Assembly (NCBI GenBank): GCA_965223435.1
Contig: CBDCWQ010000021.1
Span: 1-64,000, forward strand
DNA: 64,000 nucleotides
Source: CBDCWQ01 sp965223435
GTDB taxonomy: Bacteria; Myxococcota; Kuafuiibacteriia; Kuafuiibacteriales; Kuafuiibacteriaceae
Direction: 5' to 3'
Shown: piece after piece, positions 8,195-16,553 of the stretch
How positions within the stretch are numbered: position 1 is the stretch's first letter
Layout of the letters: each line of letters starts with the position of its first letter
Program-made: the position numbers and the translations under genes
The notes under the pieces: model-generated
Databases searched by the model: none
The model's input: only the letters and a program-made list of their open reading frames with translations
Told to the model about the DNA's origin: nothing

Positions 8195-9427
8195 GTGCCT
8201 GGTCTCGCTACCCAAGATGGTGTCTTGGCAAAGAAACGGAATGATTCGGTCTCTCCTACGGAGGACTTGTTCAAAGGTGATGATGCCAAGCAAGACAGTT
8301 TGCCTCGGGCAAAAGGCGGTCCCTCTGGGCGACCTGGCCCCCTCGAAGGGAAGCAAAGCAGCGGAGCCGAGCCCGAGTCCGAATCTGGGCGTCAGCTTTC
8401 GTTTGGCGAGCACTTTTCTCGGCCCCCAGGAGAAACATCCTCGTCCGCATCTTCCTCGCCGCGCGCGTTCGAATATTCAGGCGGGATTCACCTTTGTGAT
8501 TCGGTGTTGTGGTGCGATGCAGATCGCAAACGGGATCTGTCTTTCATTTCTCATGCCCATGCGGGTTATACGGGCAAGAGCCGCCGAATCTTGGCCACCG
8601 ATAAGACGCTCCGGATTCTGACGCGCGCAAGCGGGAAAGTCGAAGCGCTCACGTCCCCCTACCGCCGAAGCTTCACCTTGGGTGCCCTTGAGCTTGAAAT
8701 GCATCCGGCAGGACATGTACTTGGATCTGCGCAGCTCTTGATTACCTGCGCCGGTCGACGTTTGGTTTACACGAGTGATTTCAGTCCGCACCGAGGACAC
8801 ACACGGGAGCCCGCGTACCCCATTCCCTGTGACGTTCTTGTGGTCCCCGCCACCTATGGGCTTCCAATTTACCGATTTCCACCTCAAGAAGAGGTTTTGG
8901 CCTCACTTTGCCAATTCATTGATCGCTGTCTTGAGTCCCACTCCACTCCCGTTTTGATTGCGAACCAAATTGGCACGGCGCAGGAACTTATCCATGGGTT
9001 GGGTTCGGCTGGCTACCAGCTGCGCGTTCATCGATCGATCTATGACATAGCGAGAATATACCGTGGTCTAGGCGTCGATTTGCCTGCTTTTCGAAGGTTT
9101 CAGGGTTCACATTCGCGAGAAGATGTTGTGATTTTTCCGCCGATACTAAAGAAACACGCGTCGATTCGCTCATTGAAAAACCCGGTGACCGCCATGGTCA
9201 CTGGCCGAGCGATCGAAGAGGGTTTTCTTTTTCGGCATCGGGTCGACGCTGCTTTTCCGTTTTCGGATACCGCCGACCACCAGGACTTGATCACTTTCGT
9301 CAAGGCGACGGGTGCACGTGAAGTGTATTTGACCGGCGGCTACGTAGACGAGTTTGGGGCGGAGCTCCGAAACCTCGGTTCCCGAGTGCACACCCTTGTT
9401 CCTCCGAAGCAGCTCCCACTTTTTTAG
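8195..9427 (+). CDS. MBL-fold exonuclease-like protein with degenerate metal-binding motif
   Basis: 410 residues from GTG 8195. The C-terminal 315 residues resemble the bacterial metallo-beta-lactamase/ligase-associated exonuclease group: FEYSGGIHLCDSVLW, SFISHAHAGYTGKSRR, HPAGHVLGSAQLLI, LVYTSDFSPHRG and FPPQEEVLASLC. The metal motif HxHxDH is here H120-A-H122-A-G124-Y125, so the catalytic Asp and third His are missing, while the HVLGSAQ His and the SDF Asp remain. I infer impaired or altered catalysis. Residues 1-90 are low-complexity and hydrophilic with no counterpart in the core family, so the true start may be downstream, although no good in-frame start sits next to residue 92. The gene is isolated, convergent with the kinase operon. 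Confidence 0.7.
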   Translation: MPGLATQDGVLAKKRNDSVSPTEDLFKGDDAKQDSLPRAKGGPSGRPGPLEGKQSSGAEPESESGRQLSFGEHFSRPPGETSSSASSSPRAFEYSGGIHLCDSVLWCDADRKRDLSFISHAHAGYTGKSRRILATDKTLRILTRASGKVEALTSPYRRSFTLGALELEMHPAGHVLGSAQLLITCAGRRLVYTSDFSPHRGHTREPAYPIPCDVLVVPATYGLPIYRFPPQEEVLASLCQFIDRCLESHSTPVLIANQIGTAQELIHGLGSAGYQLRVHRSIYDIARIYRGLGVDLPAFRRFQGSHSREDVVIFPPILKKHASIRSLKNPVTAMVTGRAIEEGFLFRHRVDAAFPFSDTADHQDLITFVKATGAREVYLTGGYVDEFGAELRNLGSRVHTLVPPKQLPLF

Positions 9428-9489
9428 CGATGGGCCAAAATGGCCCCGGTGCGGTGGCTTACACGGAAATTGGGCTGAGACTTGCCCCG

Positions 9490-11343
9490 CTACGTTTTGG
9501 CGAGGAGAAACCCAAGAATAACCACCATGACCGCCACCGCGACGAGGACCAGCCCAGGAAGAAAGTAACTCATGGCGGGCGTTTTGATGTTGGTCGGACT
9601 GGACGCATGGGTGCGCTCGCTCTGGTTGGTCCCTGTTGCGGGGCCCGTACCGCTCGGTACGACGGATCGATGGGCAACGTTTCTCTCTTCGGTCTGCTCG
9701 GTCTCTGAGTGGACATCGGGTTCGACGCTTGTATCCGGATTGGGCTTGATGCCCTTGGGTTCGGATGGGTGCGGGGCTGAACCGCTGTCGCCCAGGGTTT
9801 CTTCCTCGGCATCCGCGTAGAGTTGAACGGGCCTTGGATTCGGGGCGTTGGCATCCGGTGCGGGGATAGATCGACGGGTGGGGGAGTCATCTCGGAATTC
9901 CGTCTCGCGCGCCTGCGGAGGTCGGTCCATCATGACGGTCATCTCGTCGTCGCTGTATTCGCGAGGCAGACTCGTGAACCCGAGGCCGTCGACGTTTGCT
10001 TCACGTTGGCTTTGGCTCGTGTGTTTGAGGATCTGGGGCTGCGGCAGATAGTCCGGAGGGTTGATTTCGGTCGGTGAGTCGAACTTAGGGTCTCCGTACT
10101 GGGATGGCGCGCCCGGAACATAGGTCTTGTCTACGGTGTCGTCATTGAAATCGCTCTCGGCAGGTTCCGGCGGTGGTTTGGGGGGGGTGTCTCGATGAAT
10201 TCTCTCTTCCGGCCGTCTTAGGTTTTTCTGTACGTCTTCGGTCTTTACCGGAGACGTCCATTCGATCGGCAGATGGCCCCGCCCAAAAACAGACAGTGCA
10301 CCTTCTTTGGACATGGCAAAGATGATGGACTCTTCACTGCCTCCCAAAGAGCCACCGAACTTTGGAACCGGTGGAGGCATGAAATTAACTTTGGGGTAAA
10401 GGTAATGCAGGTACGAAAGAAAACTCTCGCGAGAGCTTTCTTCACTGCGCAATGCGTCTGCGTACTCCCGCATCGCGTCCGCGTCCTGGAATCGATCCTC
10501 GGGTTTGACTTCAACGGAGATCATCACCAGTTCATCAACGCCATCAGGAAGGTTGGGCACCACCGAACGGGGTCGTCGGTGTTTGGGGCTTAGGACACGC
10601 TGCCACAATGTTGATTGATCTTGTTCGTCGACCAGTCGGTCGCCGGTAAACACCTCGAAGAGCATCACTCCAGTGGAGTAGATATCGGCACGGCCATCGA
10701 TGCTCTCGTGTCGGGCTTGTTCTGGGGCCATGTAGCCATACTTTCCTACTGCGAGGGCACCTTGCGTTCTGGCTGGAAGGAGATCGGTGCGAGCGAGTCC
10801 AAAGTCTATAAGTTTAACGGAGCCATCAAATCCGATCAGAACGTTCTGTGGAGAGATGTCTCGATGAACCAATCCCATGTGACGGCCGCGTTCGTCGGTG
10901 AGCTTGTGCGCGTAGTCCAAACCGGCAAGGAGTTTAGAAGTTATGTACAAGCCGATCTGGTGGGGCATGGGGTCGCCGCGCTCATAGGCGCGGTCGAGGA
11001 CATCGCCGAGATCGCGGCCATGAACGTACTCCATGGCGATGTAGTAGTCCGCATCGACCTTCCCGGCATCAAATACGCGAATGATGTTGTCGTGGCTGAT
11101 CCGAACCATGATTTTGGCCTCGTCGGAGAACCTGCCAACAAATTCTTCGTCACCGGTAAGCTCGCCACGGATGGTTTTGATGACACAACGCTTGCCGACG
11201 CCTTTGGCAACCGCGAGAAAGACTTCGCCCATTCCGCCCTTAGAAATACTTTTTTCTAAGATGTATCGGCCAAACGAACGAGGAAAGACCTGTTTCATGC
11301 CCACGACTGGTGGATTCTGTAAGAGGTCCTTTTTCCCCATCAC
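9490..11343 (-). CDS. Tail-anchored Ser/Thr protein kinase
   Basis: 617 residues. A complete Hanks-type kinase domain occupies about 24-290: Gly-rich loop SKGGMGEVFLA, catalytic Lys56 (VIKTI), HRD at 160-162 in LVHRDISPQN, DFG at 180-182, and YMAPEQARH. A Pro/Glu/Asp-rich linker of about 300 residues follows, then one hydrophobic segment near 592-613 (LPGLVLVAVAVMVVILGFLL) at the extreme C-terminus. The kinase would therefore face the cytoplasm with a tail anchor and almost no periplasmic part. It is the last gene of a minus-strand operon after a lipoprotein and a hybrid histidine kinase, 39 bases below the latter. The targets are unknown. Confidence 0.92.
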   Translation of the reverse strand: MMGKKDLLQNPPVVGMKQVFPRSFGRYILEKSISKGGMGEVFLAVAKGVGKRCVIKTIRGELTGDEEFVGRFSDEAKIMVRISHDNIIRVFDAGKVDADYYIAMEYVHGRDLGDVLDRAYERGDPMPHQIGLYITSKLLAGLDYAHKLTDERGRHMGLVHRDISPQNVLIGFDGSVKLIDFGLARTDLLPARTQGALAVGKYGYMAPEQARHESIDGRADIYSTGVMLFEVFTGDRLVDEQDQSTLWQRVLSPKHRRPRSVVPNLPDGVDELVMISVEVKPEDRFQDADAMREYADALRSEESSRESFLSYLHYLYPKVNFMPPPVPKFGGSLGGSEESIIFAMSKEGALSVFGRGHLPIEWTSPVKTEDVQKNLRRPEERIHRDTPPKPPPEPAESDFNDDTVDKTYVPGAPSQYGDPKFDSPTEINPPDYLPQPQILKHTSQSQREANVDGLGFTSLPREYSDDEMTVMMDRPPQARETEFRDDSPTRRSIPAPDANAPNPRPVQLYADAEEETLGDSGSAPHPSEPKGIKPNPDTSVEPDVHSETEQTEERNVAHRSVVPSGTGPATGTNQSERTHASSPTNIKTPAMSYFLPGLVLVAVAVMVVILGFLLAKT

Positions 11344-11382
11344 GTTTAGCTGTGCTGCCTCGTTGTCACTGTTGACTAGGCC

Positions 11383-12864
11383 CTAGGGTCGCTTGCCCCG
11401 CATCGTTGTTTGTTCGACGAGTCTTCGTATTTGACTCAGTCCAAGGGGCCTTAGTAGCACAAAATCTGCGCCACGATTCTTCAGCTCGATTTCTTTCAAA
11501 GGGGATGCCTCGCCCACGATGATGGCTACCGGAGTACTCTGTTTCGCCGCCTTGATGCGGCTTAGCATTTTCCACGTGTCCATGTCAGGGATCTCGAGGT
11601 CGATAAACACGATATCGAAATCTGTACTTTGAAACAGCTCCGTTCCTTCGGCGGCTGTGGGGGCAGATACGAATAAGTAGGGATAAGTGCGCTTGGTATC
11701 GGCTAAGATTGGACCAAGGCGGGGATTGTCGTGGACGACAAGTATGCGAGTCGACTCGCCTACATGTGGCATCGGTTCCTGACTAAGCGTCGGTGTCGCA
11801 GGAAGGATGACTCGGATGGAAGATCCACGCCCGCTCCTTGAGACGACTGAGAATGATCCCAGATGGCGTTCGATGATGCTGTGGGAGACCGACAGACCAA
11901 GCCCAGTGCCCCGCGGACCCTTTGTTGTGAAGAACGGTTCAAAGATTCGGGCCTGTGTTTCTTCACTCATCCCCACGCCGGTATCTTCAACTTGAAACCA
12001 GACGGTGTTTTGGTCCGGTTTCGAACCGGTATGCAGCTTGAGCGTCCCGCCATGCGGCATCGCGTCGATCGCATTGTGAATAAGATTCATAAGGACTTCG
12101 CGGAGCTCCGGTGCGCTTCCCATGACCGGCTCATTTGCCCCCAGCGAAAGTACGACATGGATATGTTTGTGTCCTCCTTTCAGCCGAGGCGCTGTCAATT
12201 CGACGGCATCTTGAATCAACTGGTTGCCGTCAAGAAGCACAAAACTGGTTGCTTTTTGAGCGAAGCTTCCCATTCGATGCACAGCGTTTGTGCCGTCGAG
12301 GACGGCTTTTTCGATGACGGTGATGTGTTTCAGGGTTCGGCTATCTTCTGCATCGGCTTTGAGCATCTGGGCGCGTCCAAGAATCGCCGAGAGAATGTTG
12401 TTGAATTGATGGGCCAGACCTGCAGTCATCTGGCTGAGGGCATCGATGCGAAGTTGCTCGTCGGAGGTATCGAGTTCCTGACGACGCGCCTTTTCTGTAA
12501 GCTTCATGTTTAGACGGACAGCGTCTGGCGCTTCTGTCGTCAAATAGTCATCAGCACCTCGCTTGATGGCCTGGACCCCCACCCGTAGACTGGGTGAGTC
12601 CGACACTACAATGATCGGGAGCTTGGTGAATTGAAGCTGAAGCCCGGTGATGAGATCGCATGGATTGGCTCCCGTCTTCAGCTCGAACAGCAAGATAGCC
12701 AGCGTGGTCGGTGGTGCAGGATTCTGAAGGGCGGCTTTTGCATCTTCGAGGCGAATGGATTGAAGCTGCCATGCTGGGTCTAGAGCTGATTCGAGCCAAT
12801 TCATATGCTCTTGGGTGGCGCCAAGCACGAGGACGCTTGGTTTTGGTGTATCTAGATTTGTCAC
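11383..12864 (-). CDS. Hybrid sensor histidine kinase with degenerate N-terminal and intact C-terminal receiver domains
   Basis: 493 residues from GTG 12864, whose GTGA overlaps the stop of the preceding lipoprotein gene. Order of domains: an N-terminal receiver-like domain (about 8-125) with Glu61 where the phospho-accepting Asp is expected (LAILLFELK); an H-box with His152 (AGLAHQFNNILSAIL); an ATPase domain with N box (NLIHNAIDAM), VEDTGVGM, IFEPFFTTK and GTGLGLS; and a C-terminal receiver (about 372-488) with Asp422 in FIDLEIPDMD. No transmembrane segment is visible, so it is cytoplasmic. A Glu in place of Asp can mimic constitutive phosphorylation, which would make the N-terminal domain a fixed or ligand-sensing module. 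The output partner is unknown. Confidence 0.88.
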   Translation of the reverse strand: MTNLDTPKPSVLVLGATQEHMNWLESALDPAWQLQSIRLEDAKAALQNPAPPTTLAILLFELKTGANPCDLITGLQLQFTKLPIIVVSDSPSLRVGVQAIKRGADDYLTTEAPDAVRLNMKLTEKARRQELDTSDEQLRIDALSQMTAGLAHQFNNILSAILGRAQMLKADAEDSRTLKHITVIEKAVLDGTNAVHRMGSFAQKATSFVLLDGNQLIQDAVELTAPRLKGGHKHIHVVLSLGANEPVMGSAPELREVLMNLIHNAIDAMPHGGTLKLHTGSKPDQNTVWFQVEDTGVGMSEETQARIFEPFFTTKGPRGTGLGLSVSHSIIERHLGSFSVVSRSGRGSSIRVILPATPTLSQEPMPHVGESTRILVVHDNPRLGPILADTKRTYPYLFVSAPTAAEGTELFQSTDFDIVFIDLEIPDMDTWKMLSRIKAAKQSTPVAIIVGEASPLKEIELKNRGADFVLLRPLGLSQIRRLVEQTTMRGKRP

Positions 12865-14168
12865 GGAACTTGCTGTGGCGTAGCAACCGAAAACAAGAAG
12901 TTTGCAGTCTTTTGAGTGTCGTAGTCGGAGCTATGGTTCTGGATGTTGAGCGGGAAAAGCGCACCCCCATCGACGTCTGCGACGAAGAATCTTAGGCTGG
13001 GACTGTTGCCGGTGATCGTGGTCATGACCCCGTCGAAAACAAGGCGGCCGCTGCAGCTTGTGTAGCTGGCCGAGATGGGAAAGGCAGGATAAAAGCCTGC
13101 CGGGTTTTCGCGAAGGTCGGGATCGCCTAGCTGGGCAATCGCTGCCGAAGTGATGGCGGGGTAGATCGTGGTAGGGCTCCGAGTGTCTAGATAAATTTCG
13201 GCGAAGTCTTGGGTCAGAATAAGCACATCTTCGCATGGCCAGACCAAGTGCTGCCCAAAACACCGGTACTTGCGAGCACGCCCGGGAATCGACAGTTCAC
13301 CTTGGCACGCAAACTGGTCTGTTTTTTGGCGGAAATCATGAATTCGAACCCCGTACTCGGTGGGGCCGCCCGCGCCTACGCTTTCGGCTCTGAATTCACT
13401 CCAGGCCAGGCGCGTTCCCCCCGCCAAAGGCTCGAAGGCTGGGGCATCTTGGATAACGCCGGGGGAAGGACTGACCCGTGTTTGCCCAGAGCCATCGTTG
13501 TTGGCCAGTACTATGAAGGTTTCTACGAATCCTGATGTGCCGATCTTCTGGTCAAGGTCTTGGCGTACCCAAGCGATCTTTTTGGCGTCGTGGGACACGG
13601 CCGGGAGAGTGTCTCGAAAAGAGGAGCCTTGGGTGTCGCTGATGCGTATGACTCGATTGGTTTGGTCCACGAAGAAAATGCCGTTCCCCTCTTGTGCGAA
13701 GACCATGGCTCGACCTCCTAGGGAGACCGAAGGCTGGAACTGGTTGCCCGATGCCCGGGTCACTTGAACCGGTATCAGCGGTGATACCGGGGCGGTGCGC
13801 GGAATGGTGGTCCAGAACAGATCGTAACCTTCGGCTCCGGGCAGGGCTCGCGTCGCGAAGAGAAGTCCTCCCTTGAGGCTGTCGAAGGGCACCAAGATAT
13901 TGGTGTTTTCTGCCCCCGCTTCTTTTGAACAACCCGCGCCGAGCGCGGACAGCCAGACTGCGATGACTCCTAAGCATACTTGGATTCTTTGCGGAGTGAA
14001 ACGATTCGGAAGAGGCGTCCGTTTTGGGCGCCAAGGCTCTTCAAGGATTTGTGGTTGACGCTGAAGACTGGCTGATGGGCGTGGTAGTCTCGTGGCATGC
14101 GTCAGGACCTCATATTGGCGATCGACCAGGGCACCACGGGAACCACCGTCTTGCTTGTCAACGAGCAT
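12861..14168 (-). CDS. Putative lipoprotein with TolB-like beta-propeller
   Basis: The body resembles WD40/PD40-type propellers of TolB: repeated motifs such as ATRALPGAEGYDLFW, QFQPSVSLGGRAMVFAQ, LPAVSHDAKKIAWVRQ and APAFEPLAGGTRLAWSEF. A hydrophobic stretch ending LSALGAGC followed by SKEAG is a good lipobox, placing the mature protein in an envelope membrane. The start is unclear: in-frame ATGs at 14168 and 14237 leave about 80 or more residues before the lipobox and overlap the divergent glpK gene, and no GTG or TTG lies between 14168 and the lipobox. A rare start codon close to the hydrophobic stretch is likely. The stop overlaps the histidine kinase start, so the two are translationally coupled and may sense a common envelope signal. 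Confidence 0.7.
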   Translation of the reverse strand: MLVDKQDGGSRGALVDRQYEVLTHATRLPRPSASLQRQPQILEEPWRPKRTPLPNRFTPQRIQVCLGVIAVWLSALGAGCSKEAGAENTNILVPFDSLKGGLLFATRALPGAEGYDLFWTTIPRTAPVSPLIPVQVTRASGNQFQPSVSLGGRAMVFAQEGNGIFFVDQTNRVIRISDTQGSSFRDTLPAVSHDAKKIAWVRQDLDQKIGTSGFVETFIVLANNDGSGQTRVSPSPGVIQDAPAFEPLAGGTRLAWSEFRAESVGAGGPTEYGVRIHDFRQKTDQFACQGELSIPGRARKYRCFGQHLVWPCEDVLILTQDFAEIYLDTRSPTTIYPAITSAAIAQLGDPDLRENPAGFYPAFPISASYTSCSGRLVFDGVMTTITGNSPSLRFFVADVDGGALFPLNIQNHSSDYDTQKTANFLFSVATPQQVP

Positions 14169-15581
14169 CTGGAGGTAGTATCGAAGAAAAACAGCGAGTT
14201 CCAACAGATTTTTCCTCAGCCTGGATGGGTGGAGCACGATCTATCCGACATTTGGGAGAGTGCCGAGAAAGCCCTCAAAGAGATGTTGGAATCGGAAGGC
14301 ATTGATCCTGCTCGTATTGCGGCCATCGGCCTTACGAACCAGCGCGAGACCGTCGGCCTCTGGAAGCGGGGGACGATGGAGCCGCTTTCCCATGCGGTGG
14401 TGTGGCAATGCCGGCGCACGGAAGAAAGGTGTCGTGAGCTGAAGGAAAAGGGGGAAGAGGAGGCGATTCATCAAAAAACGGGTTTGGTTTTGGACCCCTA
14501 TTTTTCGGCAACAAAGATAGAATGGATGCTGAACCATACGCCTCGTGCTCGCGAACGGGGCAAAGCAGGTGAGCTGGTTGTAGGCACCATAGATAGCTAC
14601 CTTGCGGGCCGGCTGAGCGGTGGCGAACTCCATGTGACCGATGTTTCCAACGCCTCTCGGACGATGCTTCTCAATCTCAAGACACAGGCCTATGATCCCT
14701 GGTTGCTTGATCTGTTTGGGGTACCGGAAGCGATGCTGCCTTCGGTGTGTTCTTCCTCCGAGATTTATGGCGTGACCCGTGGATTGGATTGTCTTCCAGA
14801 TGGAATACCGATCGCCGGAATTGCAGGTGATCAGCAGGCGGCATTGTTTGGTCAAGCCTGCTTCGAAGAGGGAGATCTTAAGTGCACATACGGAACCGGT
14901 GCTTTTGTGTTGCTCAATACTGGCCCAAAACCGAGATTTTCAAAGAAAGGTATGTTGACAACTCTGGCTTGTAAGCTCGGGCGAGAGGGCAAAACGCAGT
15001 TTGCCGTTGAGGGTTCCGTTTTTTGTGCTGGGGCTGCGGTACAGTGGCTTCGGGATGGGCTAGGCATGATTTCGTGTTCGGCAGATGTCGAAAGTCTCGC
15101 TGCGTCGGTTGAAGATTCGAAAGGGCTGGTTTTTGTTCCCGCTTTCACCGGACTGGGGGCGCCGCATTGGCGCCCCGACGTACGGGCCTCATTGTTGGGT
15201 TTGACCCGAGATGTCACCAGCGCTCACGTCGCGCGCGCGACCTTGGAGGCCATTGCCCTCCAGTGCGGGGAGGTTTTCTCTGCCATGGCCGATGAGGGGG
15301 TTCCGATGAAAAGCATCTGTGTGGATGGCGGCGCCGCGGTGAACAACCTTTTGATGCAGCTTCAGGCTGACCTCAGCGGGGTGACGGTCGTGAGGCCCCG
15401 CGTGACGGAGACCACAGCGTTTGGCGCGGCGCTCCTGGCGGGTCTGGCCGTGGGCTTTTTTCGTTCGATCTCGGAAATACGGGCCTCCTGGGCCGTAGAA
15501 CGTCGTTTTGAGCCCAAAATGCCCGAGGCGGTCGTCCGTCGTATCTGGTCCAAATGGCGCACCGCGATCGGGCGGCTATAG
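14097..15581 (+). CDS. glpK: Glycerol kinase
   Basis: 494 residues, normal for GlpK (FGGY family). Seen in sequence: N-terminal phosphate-binding motif AIDQGTTGTT, QPGWVEHDL, IGLTNQRET, the substrate-region WQCRRTEERC, and the FGGY signature region GDLKCTYGTGAF. It phosphorylates glycerol to sn-glycerol 3-phosphate with ATP in the cytoplasm. The start ATG 14097 gives MRQDLILAIDQG, as expected for the family. No glycerol facilitator or glycerol-3-phosphate dehydrogenase gene is adjacent. It is divergent from the lipoprotein-kinase operon and probably monocistronic. Confidence 0.95.
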   Translation: MRQDLILAIDQGTTGTTVLLVNEHLEVVSKKNSEFQQIFPQPGWVEHDLSDIWESAEKALKEMLESEGIDPARIAAIGLTNQRETVGLWKRGTMEPLSHAVVWQCRRTEERCRELKEKGEEEAIHQKTGLVLDPYFSATKIEWMLNHTPRARERGKAGELVVGTIDSYLAGRLSGGELHVTDVSNASRTMLLNLKTQAYDPWLLDLFGVPEAMLPSVCSSSEIYGVTRGLDCLPDGIPIAGIAGDQQAALFGQACFEEGDLKCTYGTGAFVLLNTGPKPRFSKKGMLTTLACKLGREGKTQFAVEGSVFCAGAAVQWLRDGLGMISCSADVESLAASVEDSKGLVFVPAFTGLGAPHWRPDVRASLLGLTRDVTSAHVARATLEAIALQCGEVFSAMADEGVPMKSICVDGGAAVNNLLMQLQADLSGVTVVRPRVTETTAFGAALLAGLAVGFFRSISEIRASWAVERRFEPKMPEAVVRRIWSKWRTAIGRL

Positions 15582-15976
15582 CCCTCCTTTTGGGACCCAT
15601 TTTTGGCGCGTCCGAAAAAGTTTTTTTTAAAATGATTTAGACTGGCCGGACGGCCATTTTGCGGCTTCAAAAAGACCCATCAGTAGACGTTCAGCGCCTT
15701 CCCCCTATCCGTTGCGCCGGGCTGGATATATTTCATATTTGAGGCCATTGTTCAACAGAAAGGCCGACGCTTGTTCCTGGGATGGTGTCTTTACGATCTG
15801 AATAGGGAGACACCCAACCCCGCTCTGAATTCATTTGGGCCCATGATAGAGTTGCCTCAAGTCGTTCCCGGGACACACCTGTGAGGATCAGATCGCAAAC
15901 TTGGAGCCCCTGAATTGTGCAGAAAGCGATCCACAGGTTTGACATGAGTTTTGAGGCGACTTAGAGAGCCTGACCC
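15582..15976. other. Intergenic region after glpK; one weak small ORF on the minus strand
   Basis: An A/T-rich stretch (15618-15640) and a short TGGCC-GGAC-GGCCA hairpin followed by TTTT (about 15644-15661) could end glpK transcription. A minus-strand frame at 15733-15945 would encode 70 residues beginning MSNLWIAFCTIQGL; it has no recognisable motif or ribosome site and I do not call it a gene. The right end holds a possible promoter for the exopolysaccharide locus. Confidence 0.5.
15939..15967 (+). promoter_or_regulatory. Possible sigma-70-type promoter for the exopolysaccharide locus
   Basis: A perfect TTGACA (15939-15944) is followed after 17 bases by TAGAGA (15962-15967), which matches the -10 consensus at only three positions. 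Transcription would begin almost at the ATG at 15977, giving a nearly leaderless message. No good ribosome site precedes that ATG, which fits this reading but does not prove it. Confidence 0.3.
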
Positions 15977-16552
15977 ATGTTGAGACGAGTTATTGTGTCG
16001 GCTGTCTTTGGGGCCTTGTTGTTGCCCGGGATCGGGTTTGCGCAGGGGACCTCCGGGGGGACTCCTGCGGTTGATCCTTCCACCATGACGAATGAGCAGA
16101 AGCAGGAGGCGGTCGAGGCCATGCTGACGAAGCAGCGCGCGGCCGTCAAAAAGGCCGCGAAGGAGCTCAAAGAAGCCACGGATGCCAAGGACATCGTTCG
16201 AAAAGACTACCTTCAGGGTAAGCTAGATGAGCTCACCAGTCTCCTCGAGATATCCGAAAAGGCATCGATCGCGATGACGAAGGCTATTGCCGAAGGCAAC
16301 ACCGATGAAGTGAACCACCAGTTCAAGCAAGTGTCGACTTCGTCTGACAGCTCGACCAAGCTCATGACCCAGATTCAGACCTCTTTAGGGGGCTCTGCAG
16401 GGGGGCAAAAGTCCGGCTTCTCGGGTAAGACCGAGGTGAAGGTTGTGGTAGAGGGCGGGGCCAGCACCACGGGCAATCCCGTTCAAGCCCCCCCTCTTGT
16501 TCAGTCCACGACGACGGTCGCTCCACCACCACCAGTCGGGAGTTCTTTCTAA
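15977..16552 (+). CDS. Exported helical protein at the head of the exopolysaccharide locus
   Basis: 191 residues. An N-terminal signal peptide is visible (MLRRVIVSAVFGALLLPGIG, then FAQ). The mature part is Lys/Glu/Ala-rich and helical up to about residue 140 (coiled-coil-like, for example AAVKKAAKELKEATDAKD), followed by a Gly/Ser then Pro-rich tail (APPPPVGSSF). It would be periplasmic. I do not recognise a named family. One base separates its stop from the next gene's ATG, so the two are co-translated, and a role together with the outer-membrane barrel is likely, for example as a periplasmic spacer or accessory protein. Confidence 0.7.
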   Translation: MLRRVIVSAVFGALLLPGIGFAQGTSGGTPAVDPSTMTNEQKQEAVEAMLTKQRAAVKKAAKELKEATDAKDIVRKDYLQGKLDELTSLLEISEKASIAMTKAIAEGNTDEVNHQFKQVSTSSDSSTKLMTQIQTSLGGSAGGQKSGFSGKTEVKVVVEGGASTTGNPVQAPPLVQSTTTVAPPPPVGSSF

Positions 16553-16553
16553 A

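Noticed and set aside
7997..8413. Minus-strand ORF antisense to the MBL-protein start
   Set aside because: Arg/Thr/Pro-rich shadow with no motif; overlaps the bolA start and the disordered N-terminus of the MBL gene.
15733..15945. 70-residue minus-strand ORF after glpK
   Set aside because: No ribosome site, no recognisable family and position next to the start of another gene; kept only as a note.
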